In this document: one piece after another, positions 11,074 to 20,062 of the stretch
How positions within the stretch are numbered: the stretch's first letter is position 1
Layout of the letters: the number at the start of each line of letters is the position of its first letter
Source of the DNA: Mycolicibacterium hodleri
GTDB taxonomy: Bacteria; Actinomycetota; Actinomycetes; Mycobacteriales; Mycobacteriaceae
NCBI RefSeq assembly: GCF_025822245.1
Contig: NZ_JACKTL010000036.1
Location: forward strand, 218,542 to 282,541
Length of the DNA: 64,000 bases
Direction: 5' to 3'
Program-made: the position numbers and the translations under genes
Notes under the pieces: generated by a model
What the model saw: the letters and a program-made list of their open reading frames with translations, nothing else
Database searches by the model: none
What the model was told of the DNA's origin: nothing

Positions 11074-12158
11074 CCGCGCAGTAGCGGCAGCAGTTGGCTG
11101 CCCTGCCGTTCGATCTCCCGTAGGTAGGGAGTGTCGGACAGCACGAAGTGGGTGATCCCGAGATCCTGGTACTTGCGCAGCGACTTCGCGACGTCGTCCG
11201 GGGACCCGACGAGCCAGGTGGTGCCCGCGCCGCCGCCGCCAAACTGCCCCGGCTTCGTGTACAGGTTGTCGTCGAGGACCTCCCCTCGGGCGGCGAGGTC
11301 GAACAGGCGTCGCTGGCCGACCGCGGTCCGTCGGTGGGGGTTCTGCGGCAGCGCCCCGTGCTCACCGAATCGGCTGTCCCGCTGAGTGTCTGCCATCTCG
11401 GCGACCTTGGCCTCGGCGTCATTCCAGGCTTGCTCGGTGGTGTCGCGCACGAACGTGGTGATGCGCAAGCCGAACTCCAGTGGTCGGTGTTCGCGACCGA
11501 CCTCGTCGCTCAACGCCTTCAGTCGCTCGATGCGACCCGCGACGCCGTCGAGGGTTTCACCCCAGAACAGCTGGACGTCGGCCTCGGCGGCCGAGACCCG
11601 CTCGGCCGCTTCGGAGGCGCCGCCGAAGTAGAGCGTGGGATGACGCCGGTCACCGCGAACGACGATGCGGGGCAGCACCGTTGAGTTCTCGACGTGGAAG
11701 TGCTCGCCGTGGAAGGTGACGTTCTCCTCCGTCCACAGCCTGCGGACGAGCTGAAGGAACTCCCGTGTTCTCGCGTACCGGTCGGCTTGGTCCCCGTCGG
11801 AGTCGCCGTAGGCGGCCAGATCGTCCTTGCCGGAGACGACGTTGACCCTGACGCGTCCGCCGCTGAGATGATCGAGAGTGGCTGCGGCGGCGGCGAAGTT
11901 GGCGGGCCGCCAGTAGCCGGGGCGGATGGCGATGAGTGGTTCGAACGACGTCGTGCGTGCCGCCAGCGCGGCCGCCACCGTGAAGGTGTCCGGTCGACCC
12001 CATCCGGCACCGATCAGGGCTCCCTTCCATCCGTTGTCTTCGAGCGCCGCCGCGTGGCTCACCAGCGTCTCGAGACTGTTGTGACCTTCACCGGTGGTGT
12101 CGCCACGATGGCCTGGCTCGACTTGGTTCGGTATGTACCAGAGGAATTCGGTACTCAT
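11070..12158 (-). CDS. SsuD/SfnG-like FMNH2-dependent monooxygenase (luciferase-like)
   Basis: A 362-aa TIM-barrel enzyme resembling alkanesulfonate monooxygenase SsuD and dimethylsulfone monooxygenase SfnG. The opening EFLWYIPNQ, the segment TTSFEPLIAIRPGYWRP, the ATLDHLSGGR motif and the C-terminal TTWLVGSPDDVAKSL follow the family. Such enzymes use reduced FMN from a separate reductase to cleave C-S or oxidise sulfones; the exact substrate is inference. ATG 12158 has a very strong ribosome site (AGGAGG about 5 bases upstream). It is coupled downstream to the MFS gene by a 4-bp overlap and lies 40 bp after the DszC-like gene. Confidence 0.8.
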
Positions 12159-12198
12159 GGCTCCTCCTGTTCGATGCGGGGTGAATGCCGTCGCGCGC

Positions 12199-13308
12199 TC
12201 ACCGCGCGAGCCGGGCGAGCTGGGCGTCCCGGACATCGGCGCTCTGGCCCTGGACGAGCAGGAAGAGCGCCGACCGCGCGTGCAGCTGCGCGGTGTCGTC
12301 ACGGGAGATGCCGCGCCCGGATCGGGCGACGACGAGCGCGCGGGTGATGGTGCCGAGGGCCTCCCCGGTGGCGACCTTGGTGGCCACCCGCTCCGTGATG
12401 CGGTGTCGCTCGTCGGCTGCGGCCTTCGCCTCGTCGGCGAGCCCGTAGGCATCGGCACGGAGGGCGTCGACGCGTGGTCGCCAGACTCTGGCGACCCGCC
12501 GGGCGTCTGGATGTCGATCCTCGTCGAGTTCCTCGATGACGGTCGCAGCGAGGCCGAAGTACTGCGGCCGGGCATCACCAGCCGTGCCGAGATCCTCTCT
12601 GCGCCAATCGGTCAGCGACTGAACCCCGATGACGTCGGACTCGGGGACCTCGACGTCGTCGAGGATGACGCGTTCGGTGCGGCTGCCGCCGACGGCTCCG
12701 AGTTCGAGGTGGACCGCCCTGACCCGTGCACCGATGGGAACGAAGGCGGTGACCACGGTCTGGGTCGACGCCTCGACGGCGGCGACCACCAGGATGGTGT
12801 TCAGACCCCATCCGCTGACCCAGGAGATCGTGCCGGAGAACGTCCAGCCGTCACCCGTGCGGGTGGCCGCGATGAAGGCCTCGGGGAACCGGCGGACGTC
12901 GCTGATCGCCGCGCCGAGCAGGACCCTCCCGGCGAGCACGTCGCGTGACAGGCCCGGCAGTTCGGCACCCCGGTGGTGGTCGGAGGCGATGCGGCCGACC
13001 ATCGGCGCGTGCTGAGCCCACACCAGCCAGGTGTTGAAGCAGGAGCCGGCGAGGATCTCGTGAATCCTGCGGTCGCCGGCCCGACCGATCGCCGCGCCGC
13101 CGAACTCCGCCGGTGCGGTGTGGTTGAGCAGGCCGAGTTCGGCGAGTCGAGATACGTGCGTGGCGGTGACGCCGTCGCGATCGGTTGCAAGCGCGGCGGG
13201 ACGCAGCACGGAGTCGGCGTGCGCCCTGGCGCGCGCGATGAATGGTTCACCGTCGGCGGCGTCGACCGCTTCTGCAGGTGTCGTCCGGGCGGTGTCCACG
13301 GCAGTCAC
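12199..13308 (-). CDS. Acyl-CoA dehydrogenase-fold flavoprotein (SfnC/DszC-like)
   Basis: A 369-aa protein with acyl-CoA dehydrogenase architecture: an N-terminal helical domain, a middle beta domain (ISWVSGWG, with a thr/ser-rich flavin loop) and a C-terminal helical bundle. Members next to luciferase-like monooxygenases usually act as flavin-dependent monooxygenases (DszC, SfnC) rather than beta-oxidation enzymes. The classical acyl-CoA dehydrogenase catalytic Glu was not identified. It is the first gene of the minus-strand arm and is transcribed divergently from the ABC-importer operon at 13596, sharing a 287-bp intergenic region. Compared with the other two DszC-like proteins here it is shorter and the most diverged. 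Confidence 0.65.
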   Translation of the reverse strand: MTAVDTARTTPAEAVDAADGEPFIARARAHADSVLRPAALATDRDGVTATHVSRLAELGLLNHTAPAEFGGAAIGRAGDRRIHEILAGSCFNTWLVWAQHAPMVGRIASDHHRGAELPGLSRDVLAGRVLLGAAISDVRRFPEAFIAATRTGDGWTFSGTISWVSGWGLNTILVVAAVEASTQTVVTAFVPIGARVRAVHLELGAVGGSRTERVILDDVEVPESDVIGVQSLTDWRREDLGTAGDARPQYFGLAATVIEELDEDRHPDARRVARVWRPRVDALRADAYGLADEAKAAADERHRITERVATKVATGEALGTITRALVVARSGRGISRDDTAQLHARSALFLLVQGQSADVRDAQLARLAR

Positions 13309-13595
13309 TCCTGGATGTCCAATCTGTAGGCAGCGCCGGATGCATTACCCGGCAGACTGTTTCGCACTGCGCAGCATCGCGGCACGAGAGTCCCGATGAC
13401 GGACGACTCTACTGCTGCCCAATGTCGTTGATCTGCTTGCGATCAGTGTGAACTGAACCGGTGACGCACCATTCGCCGACTGGTTGACTGCGTTGAAGTA
13501 TTCAAGCGACCGGTGTCGACTCTCGACGTCGGTCCATTCTCGCCGCGCAGACTGTCGACTCGTCTGCGGGTCTTTGCTGGAAAGGACGAACCCCT
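13309..13595. promoter_or_regulatory. Divergent promoter region of the flavin-oxygenase cluster
   Basis: This 287-bp gene-free region separates the two arms of the cluster. Two small dyads are visible: TGATC-N7-GATCA (13429-13445) and TTGAA-N3-TTCAA (13493-13505). A TTGACT hexamer at 13484-13489 could be a -35 element. I see no confident -10. The dyads are candidates for the operator of an unlinked regulator, since no regulator gene lies in the cluster. Confidence 0.4.
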
Positions 13596-15230
13596 TTGTT
13601 CGACAAACGATTCCGACGCATCGTGCTGTCCTCGACCGCGGCAGCCGTCGCAGCCACCATGGTCGCGGCATGCGGCGGAAGTTCGTCGACCAACGAACCG
13701 GTGGGAGCGCCCGTCTACGGAGGGACGCTGACGTTCTACGACCCCGTCGAGTATCAAGCCTGGGCGTCGACGAACTCGATCTGGTCGAACAGCCAGGTCG
13801 CCAACAATCTCGCGGAACGACTGATCTGGCAGGACCCGCAGACCGGTGACTACAAGCCGTGGCTCGCCGAGTCCTATCAGATCAGCGATGACCACCTGTC
13901 CTACACGTTCAAGCTCCGGCCGGGCGTGACGTTCAGCGATGGCAGCCCGCTCGACGCCGAGGTGGTCAAACTGAACTTCGACCAGCATGGCTTCGGAGAC
14001 AAGGCGCTGGGTATCACCCAGGACCCGTTCTGGACCGACTACGTCGGCACCGACGTGGTCGACGACCACACCGTGGCGGTCAAGCTCTCCAAGCCGAACG
14101 TCGGCTTCATCCAGATCCTGTCCAACTACCGGGCCAGTTCAATCCTGGGGAAGGCCACGCTGGCGCGGGATCTCAACGGCCAGGGCGATCTGCGCAACTG
14201 GGTGGGTACCGGACCGTTCGTCGTGGATTCGGTCACCGGGACGACCGGCGTCACCCTGAAACGGCGCGACGACTATGACTGGGCACCCACGGGGTCGAAG
14301 CATTCGGGCAAGGCCTATCTGGAGCGCATCGTGTTCAAGACGGTGCCAGAGGCCGGCACCCGGGTTGGTGCGCTCCAGTCGGGGGAGACGCAGATCGCGA
14401 GGAACGTCGCCCCCTATGACGAGGACACGGTGACCGCCGGCGGTGGCACGTTGGTGGCCATCCCCGTGCAAGGGGAGACAAACGATCTGACCGTGCGGTT
14501 GGACAATCCGGAGTCACCGTTGCAGGACAAGCAGGTGCGCCTGGCGCTGCAGGCCGCGACCGATCGACAAGCGATCAACAAGGCGGTGCTCTCACCGAAC
14601 TATCCGATCCCCAGCGGTGCCCTGGTGAAGGGCACGCCGCTTCGGGGCGACTCCAGCAGCTACCTGACCTACGACTTGCAGAAGGCGAAGTCGACGCTGG
14701 ACGCCGCGGGCTGGCGACCGGGGCCCGACGGCATCCGCGTCAAGGATGGCAAGCGGCTGAGCATTCATCAGCGTGTGGCGCCGTACTACCAAGTGTCGCA
14801 ATCGGTTCTCGAGGTGCTGCAGTCGCAGTGGCGCGAGGCGGGCGTCGAGATCACGCTCACCAGCCCGTCGTTGACGGAGTACGAATCCCAGGAGCAGACG
14901 GCCAAGGACTGGTTCTTCACCCAGGGGCAGACCTCCACCGCGGAGCCGAGCGTCCTTCGAACGTCCTACGGGAGTGACCGTCAGGACGTTCTCGAGAAGA
15001 CCCCACCGGACGCGACGCTCGACAACCTGCTCGCAGCGCAGTCCTACGAGTTCGACCCGGCCAAGCGCAAGACCGCCATTCAGGCGATCGAGGACTACGT
15101 GTTCTCCGAGGGGTACTCGATCCCGCTCTACGACGAGACCCAGGTGTTCGGGCTGGCGCCGACCGTCCAGGGATTCGCCACCGAGTCGACCGGACGGTCG
15201 TGGTTCTACGACACCTGGCTCAACGGATAG
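13596..15230 (+). CDS. ABC transporter solute-binding lipoprotein (family 5, peptide/nickel type)
   Basis: A 544-aa extracytoplasmic binding protein of the DppA/OppA/NikA family. The signal sequence ends in a lipobox (MVAAC, lipid Cys at about residue 26) followed by a Gly/Ser linker. The mature part has the family segments YTFKLRPGVTFSDGSPLDA and NWVGTGPFVVDS. It would capture the import substrate outside the membrane and pass it to the two permeases encoded directly downstream. The start is TTG 13596, supported by AAAGGA about 10 bases upstream and a positively charged n-region (DKRFRR). It opens a 12-gene plus-strand run to 27932, so it is probably the first gene of that operon. Confidence 0.88.
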   Translation: MFDKRFRRIVLSSTAAAVAATMVAACGGSSSTNEPVGAPVYGGTLTFYDPVEYQAWASTNSIWSNSQVANNLAERLIWQDPQTGDYKPWLAESYQISDDHLSYTFKLRPGVTFSDGSPLDAEVVKLNFDQHGFGDKALGITQDPFWTDYVGTDVVDDHTVAVKLSKPNVGFIQILSNYRASSILGKATLARDLNGQGDLRNWVGTGPFVVDSVTGTTGVTLKRRDDYDWAPTGSKHSGKAYLERIVFKTVPEAGTRVGALQSGETQIARNVAPYDEDTVTAGGGTLVAIPVQGETNDLTVRLDNPESPLQDKQVRLALQAATDRQAINKAVLSPNYPIPSGALVKGTPLRGDSSSYLTYDLQKAKSTLDAAGWRPGPDGIRVKDGKRLSIHQRVAPYYQVSQSVLEVLQSQWREAGVEITLTSPSLTEYESQEQTAKDWFFTQGQTSTAEPSVLRTSYGSDRQDVLEKTPPDATLDNLLAAQSYEFDPAKRKTAIQAIEDYVFSEGYSIPLYDETQVFGLAPTVQGFATESTGRSWFYDTWLNG

Positions 15231-15241
15231 GGACTGACGCC

Positions 15242-16288
15242 ATGCGCACGTATGTCTTCAAGCGGGTAGGCCAGGCGCTTCTGGTGCTGTGGGCGGCCTA
15301 CACCGTCTCGTTCCTCCTGTTGAGTGCGCTGCCCGGCGACGCAGTGAACAACAGAATCCAGAATCCCGAAGCACAGATATCGCCCGAGCAGGCCAAGGTC
15401 CTGATCGAGTACTACGGGCTCGATCGGCCGCTGTGGGAGCAGTACGGCTCGGCGCTGACCGCTGCCGTGCGGGGCGACCTGGGGTATTCCCTCACCGACG
15501 GCCGGCCCGTCACCGAACTGATCGGGGCCGCCCTGCCGAGTACCCTCGCACTCACCGGGTTGGCGCTGCTGTTCGGCATGCTGCTCTCCGGAGTCATCGG
15601 GATCGTCGCCAACTATGCACCGTGGAAGTCGTTGCGCGAGTTCGTCGGATCTCTTCCTGCGCTGTTCGGGTCCATCCCCACCTTCGTCGTGGGAATCCTC
15701 CTGCTGCAGTTCTTCTCGTTCGGGTTTCGGCTGATACCCGCCTCCGATGACGGCTCGTTGGTGGCGGTGCTCGCCCCGGCGATCACCCTTGGCGTCCTCA
15801 TCGCTGCACCGCTGGCCCAGGTCTTCACCACGTCCATCCGCGCGGCGCGGGAGCAACCCTTCGCCCGCGTGCTCCATGCGCGCGGCGCCGGCGAGACCTA
15901 CGTCTTCCGGCGCGGGATCCTTCGCAATTCGTCGATGCCCGTGCTCACCCTGTTGGGGTTGGCGTGTGGCGAGTTGATCGCCGGGGCCGTCGTCACCGAG
16001 TCGGTGTTCGCCCGACCGGGCATCGGCCAGCTGACGGTGGGAGCGGTCAGTACTCAGGATCTGCCGGTGTTGCAGGGCGTGGTGTTGGTGGCATCCATCG
16101 CCTACGTGACCGTGAACCTGCTCGTCGACGTCGCCTACCCGTTCATCGACCCCAGGGTGCTGGTGAACGGGAAGGCCCGACGAGTCACCGCACGTAGTGC
16201 CGCCGCGAGCGCACCCGATCGCGAGCTCGCCGCACTGCCGAACCTTCGAGTGCCACGCCGTCTACCCGTCGAAATGTCCATGCCATGA
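15242..16288 (+). CDS. ABC transporter permease, DppB type
   Basis: A 348-aa inner-membrane permease with about six membrane spans. It has the DppB N-terminal segment (RTYVFKRVGQALLVLWAAYTVSF, LPGDAV) and the cytoplasmic EAA-type loop ARGAGETYVFRRGILRNS that contacts the ATPase. ATG 15242 is 11 bp after the binding-protein stop. An extra hydrophilic C-terminal tail (residues about 320-348) is not part of the family core. It pairs with the DppC-type permease, whose ATG overlaps its stop. Confidence 0.88.
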   Translation: MRTYVFKRVGQALLVLWAAYTVSFLLLSALPGDAVNNRIQNPEAQISPEQAKVLIEYYGLDRPLWEQYGSALTAAVRGDLGYSLTDGRPVTELIGAALPSTLALTGLALLFGMLLSGVIGIVANYAPWKSLREFVGSLPALFGSIPTFVVGILLLQFFSFGFRLIPASDDGSLVAVLAPAITLGVLIAAPLAQVFTTSIRAAREQPFARVLHARGAGETYVFRRGILRNSSMPVLTLLGLACGELIAGAVVTESVFARPGIGQLTVGAVSTQDLPVLQGVVLVASIAYVTVNLLVDVAYPFIDPRVLVNGKARRVTARSAAASAPDRELAALPNLRVPRRLPVEMSMP

Positions 16289-17205
16289 GCATCATCGCCT
16301 CCGATCGACGGCTTGCCGGTCCCGAGCCGAGCGACGAATTCGCCGACGTCGCCAGCCGAACGTCGTCGTCATCGAGGAAGGCAGCGCGGTGGCTGGGCTC
16401 CCACTCGGTGCTGGTGGTCTCGGTGGCCGTCTTCACCCTCGCGCTGCTGTGGGCGTCCGTTCCCAGCGCGTTCACCCACTACGACCCCATCGCCATCGAC
16501 AACGCCGTCAAGCTTCGGCCGCCGTCGGCCGAGCACTGGTTCGGCACCGACCTGCTTGGCCGAGACCTGTACGCGCGCATCGTGTACGGAGCCCGCGCAT
16601 CCTTGCTCGGAGCGAGCATCGCGGTCGGCGTGGCGGTAGTCATCGGGTCGGTCCTCGGTGCCGTCGCCGGCTGGTTCGGCGGGCTTGGCGACACCGTGCT
16701 GATGCGGCTCATCGACGTCCTCCTCTCCATCCCCGGATTCCTCCTGGCGATTGCGATCGTGGTGCTCTACACGGCGAAGACGGGCCACGCGGGTCTGGTT
16801 CCTGCGGCGGTCGCGGTAGGTCTGACGACGTCGGCCACCTTCGCACGGCTGATCCGATCCGAGGTGCTCCGGGTGCGGGCGAGCAACTACGTCGAGGCCG
16901 CGATCACCAGTGGGGCAACCACATCCGCCATCCTGCGACGGCACGTCATTCCCAACTCGGTGGCGACGACCGTCTCGTTGATCGCGGTGCAGCTGGGCAT
17001 CGCGATAATCTGGATCGCGTCCCTGAGCTTCCTCGGGCTCGGAGCCCAGCCACCGGAACCCGAGTGGGGCCTGCTGGTCTCCGACGGGCGGAAGTACATC
17101 GCCACCCGGGGCTGGCTCACCATGTTCCCCGCCTTGGCGATCATCGCGGTGGTGTTGGCCACCAACAACATCTCCCGTCACCTGTCGAAGCGGAGCGCAC
17201 GATGA
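16285..17205 (+). CDS. ABC transporter permease, DppC type
   Basis: A 306-aa permease. The DppC signature HWFGTDLLGRDLYARIVYGAR follows the first membrane span, and the coupling loop (EAAITSGATTSAILRRHVIPN) and terminal LSFLGLGAQPPEPEWG motif are present. It forms the heterodimeric channel with the DppB-type subunit. ATGA overlaps join it to both the preceding permease and the following ATPase gene, so the whole importer is translated as a coupled unit. Confidence 0.9.
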   Translation: MSIIASDRRLAGPEPSDEFADVASRTSSSSRKAARWLGSHSVLVVSVAVFTLALLWASVPSAFTHYDPIAIDNAVKLRPPSAEHWFGTDLLGRDLYARIVYGARASLLGASIAVGVAVVIGSVLGAVAGWFGGLGDTVLMRLIDVLLSIPGFLLAIAIVVLYTAKTGHAGLVPAAVAVGLTTSATFARLIRSEVLRVRASNYVEAAITSGATTSAILRRHVIPNSVATTVSLIAVQLGIAIIWIASLSFLGLGAQPPEPEWGLLVSDGRKYIATRGWLTMFPALAIIAVVLATNNISRHLSKRSAR

Positions 17206-18836
17206 CCCATCCACCCGTGCTGTCCATTCGGGATTTGACGGTGGGGTACCGGCTCGGTGGCACTGCGCAACCCGCCGTGCACGACGTCGGCTTCGACCTC
17301 GGCCGCGGACAGGTGCTCGCGCTCGTCGGCGAGTCCGGTTCCGGCAAGACGACCACCGGTCACGCGATCCTCGGACTACTGCCCGACAACGGCGAGGTGC
17401 TCGCCGGGCGCATCGAGTTCCACGGTCAGGACCTCACCACACTTGGCCCCAAGGCCTGGCGCGAGATCCGCGGGGGATCAATGGCTCTGATACCCCAGGA
17501 TCCGACGATCTCCCTCGATCCCGTCCGCCGGGTCGGACATCAGGTAGAGGACGTCCTCCGGCTGCACTCGGACCTCGACGACGACGAGCGCCGCGAACGG
17601 GTGCACGAACTGTTCGACATGGTCGGCTTCACCGACGTAGAACGACTGCATCGGCAGTATCCGCACGAACTGTCGGGAGGCATGCGTCAGCGGGTTCTGA
17701 TTGCCGCGGCGGTGGCAGGCAACCCGGATTTGATCATCGCCGACGAGCCGACGTCGGGACTCGACGCCACGGTGCAGAAGCAGGTTCTCGACCTGATCGA
17801 CGACCTGCGTACGTCGTCGGCGACGAGCGTCGTCCTGATCACCCACGACCTCGGCGTCGCCGCCGACCGCTCCGACCTGATCGCCGTGATGAGACACGGC
17901 CGCATCGTCGAATTCGGTTCGACGGACGAGGTCATCGCCGCTCCGCAGCACGCCTACACCCGGCACCTGCTGGACAGCGTGCCGCGAAAGGCGATCTCCA
18001 CGAGGGGTGTTCGACAGTCGGCCAGTCACGATGAACCCGACGTCGCCATCGAGGTGGCCGATCTGGCCAAGGTCTTCGGCGACATGCCCGCAGTCGACGG
18101 CATCTCCTTCCAGGTCCGGCGCGGACAGACCTTCGCCCTCGTGGGCGAGTCCGGCAGCGGTAAGTCGACGACGGCACGCGTCATCACCGGGGTGACGCCG
18201 GCGACCTCGGGTCGCGTCGACGTGCTCGGCACGGACATCACCGCGTTGAGTGCCCGCGCCTACCGAGCGCTACGTCGAGACATCCAGGTCGTCTACCAGA
18301 ATCCGTATTCGTCGTTCGATCCCCGCTTCACCGTCTTCGACGTCGTAGAGGAACCTCTTCGCTCGTTTCAGTCGACGGCGCTGCTGCCGGGGGCCAGACG
18401 GCGACGCCGCCAGCAGAGTGTCGACCGCGTGGCTGCGGCACTCGAATCAGCTGCTCTTCCAGCTGATTTCGCCAACCGGCATCCACGTGAGCTCTCCGGT
18501 GGGCAACGGCAGCGGGTGGCAATCGCTCGGGCGCTGGTCGTGGAGCCCGAGATCGTGGTGCTCGACGAACCGACGTCGGCTCTCGACGTGTCGGTGGCCG
18601 CACAGATCCTGGAGTTGCTGCAGCGTCTGCAGTCCGAGCGCGGACTCACCTACGTGTTCATCTCCCACGACCTCGCCGTGGTGTCGGCGATCTCCGACCA
18701 CGTCGCAGTCATGCAGAAGGGGCGCATCGTGGAGCAGGGACCCACCGATGCGGTGTTCGCCGATCCACGCGAGCCCTACACCGTGGCGCTCCTCGACGCG
18801 ATCGCCGGGCGCGACCTCGCCCTCGGAGCATCATGA
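17202..18836 (+). CDS. Dual-domain ABC ATPase (DppD-DppF fusion)
   Basis: A 544-aa protein with two complete nucleotide-binding domains. Walker A is GESGSGKT at residues 43-50 and GESGSGKS at about 315-322; each half has an ABC signature ([16 protein letters not shown]), a Walker B ending DEP, and the switch His (ITHD, ISHD). It therefore replaces the separate DppD and DppF ATPases of the peptide/nickel family and powers the importer encoded upstream. The usual C-terminal Cys-rich oligopeptide extension is short or absent in both halves. Both ends overlap neighbours by 4 bp. Confidence 0.92.
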   Translation: MTHPPVLSIRDLTVGYRLGGTAQPAVHDVGFDLGRGQVLALVGESGSGKTTTGHAILGLLPDNGEVLAGRIEFHGQDLTTLGPKAWREIRGGSMALIPQDPTISLDPVRRVGHQVEDVLRLHSDLDDDERRERVHELFDMVGFTDVERLHRQYPHELSGGMRQRVLIAAAVAGNPDLIIADEPTSGLDATVQKQVLDLIDDLRTSSATSVVLITHDLGVAADRSDLIAVMRHGRIVEFGSTDEVIAAPQHAYTRHLLDSVPRKAISTRGVRQSASHDEPDVAIEVADLAKVFGDMPAVDGISFQVRRGQTFALVGESGSGKSTTARVITGVTPATSGRVDVLGTDITALSARAYRALRRDIQVVYQNPYSSFDPRFTVFDVVEEPLRSFQSTALLPGARRRRRQQSVDRVAAALESAALPADFANRHPRELSGGQRQRVAIARALVVEPEIVVLDEPTSALDVSVAAQILELLQRLQSERGLTYVFISHDLAVVSAISDHVAVMQKGRIVEQGPTDAVFADPREPYTVALLDAIAGRDLALGAS

Positions 18837-20062
18837 CCCCACTGCAACCCAGCTCGCTCGACGATGCACTGGTCCGGATCCGTTCGGTGTTCGGCGAATT
18901 GGCCAAGGGTGCCGCTGAGCGGGATGGCACCCTTGAGCACCCCTACGCGCTCGTCCGCGACCTCGCGGATGCGGGCTTCGGACGGCTGCGGCTGACACGG
19001 GAGCGTGGCGGTTTCGGCGTCGACTTGCCGACGCTCTTCGCATTGCTTGCCGAGGCGGGGCAGGCCGATTCCAACATTCCCCAGATCTGGCGGGGCCACT
19101 TCACCACCACCGAGATCCTCCGGCGAGAGCGCGATCCCGAGGCCAGGGAGCACTGGTCGGCCGTGATCGCCTCCGGGGCGGTCTTCGGCAACGCGCAATC
19201 CGAACCGTCGTCGGTGGTCGCCGGACTCGAATCGACGGAGGACCCGAGTCCGATCACCACGCGCGTCCGAACCGACCGCCACGGTCGTCGCACGGTGTCG
19301 GGAACCAAGTTCTACTCAACCGGATCGCGCTTTGCCGACTACATCCGCACGGCCGCAGTCGACGACGAAGGCCGTCGTGGGTTCGTGGTCGTGTCCGCGC
19401 GCGACACCGGTGTCCAGCACGTCGACGATTGGGACGGAATCGGACAGCGCCACACCGGCAGCGGAACCACGATTCTCACGGACGTGCCCGTCGAGCCGCA
19501 TGGCGATCTCGGCCGGGACGTCGACTCGCTGCGTGGACTCGACTCGTTCGTGCAGATCGTGCACCTGGCCAATCTGACGGGTATCGCCCGCAGCGTCGTC
19601 GCCGAGACCGTCGACGTGGTCCGGGCCCGAACCAGGACCTCTCGACATGCCTTGTCCCAGAGCGCCGTCGCCGACCCGGACGTACTGGCCGTCGTCGGGC
19701 GCCTCCAGGCGCGGAGACTGACCGCCGAGACGCTGCTCGACCGCGCCGCCAAGGCGTTGGAGGCGGCTCACTTGGCAGGAGACGAGGCGGCCTACGGGGA
19801 CGCCTACGTCGAGACGTCGACCGCACAGGTTGCCGTCATCGAAGCGGTTCTCGACGCGGCGACCACGGCGTTCGACGCCGGCGGATCCTCGACCGTACGT
19901 GCCCGACTGCACCTCGACCGGCACTGGCGCAACGCACGGACGCTGGCATCGCACAACCCGGTCATCTACAAGCCCAGGGTGATCGGCGACTTCCTGGTCA
20001 ACGGCACCCGCCCCACCTCTGGCTACTACGCCGGGCGAAACAAGGGAGAAGACGCATCGTGA
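18833..20062 (+). CDS. DszC-like flavin-dependent monooxygenase (acyl-CoA dehydrogenase fold)
   Basis: A 409-aa protein with DszC/SfnC character. It has a FYSTG flavin-loop motif (GTKFYSTGSRFADY), the GQRHTGSGTTILTDV segment where DszC orthologues have GQRxTxSGT, and a C-terminal HWRNARTLASHNP motif carrying the histidine found in these oxygenases. The family uses FMNH2 and O2 to oxidise sulfides, sulfoxides or amines. The combination with an NtaA/DszA-type partner directly downstream (GTGA overlap) mirrors sulfur- or N-scavenging gene pairs. The substrate is unknown. A paralogue with the same motifs lies at 22205-23410. Confidence 0.78.
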   Translation: MTPLQPSSLDDALVRIRSVFGELAKGAAERDGTLEHPYALVRDLADAGFGRLRLTRERGGFGVDLPTLFALLAEAGQADSNIPQIWRGHFTTTEILRRERDPEAREHWSAVIASGAVFGNAQSEPSSVVAGLESTEDPSPITTRVRTDRHGRRTVSGTKFYSTGSRFADYIRTAAVDDEGRRGFVVVSARDTGVQHVDDWDGIGQRHTGSGTTILTDVPVEPHGDLGRDVDSLRGLDSFVQIVHLANLTGIARSVVAETVDVVRARTRTSRHALSQSAVADPDVLAVVGRLQARRLTAETLLDRAAKALEAAHLAGDEAAYGDAYVETSTAQVAVIEAVLDAATTAFDAGGSSTVRARLHLDRHWRNARTLASHNPVIYKPRVIGDFLVNGTRPTSGYYAGRNKGEDAS

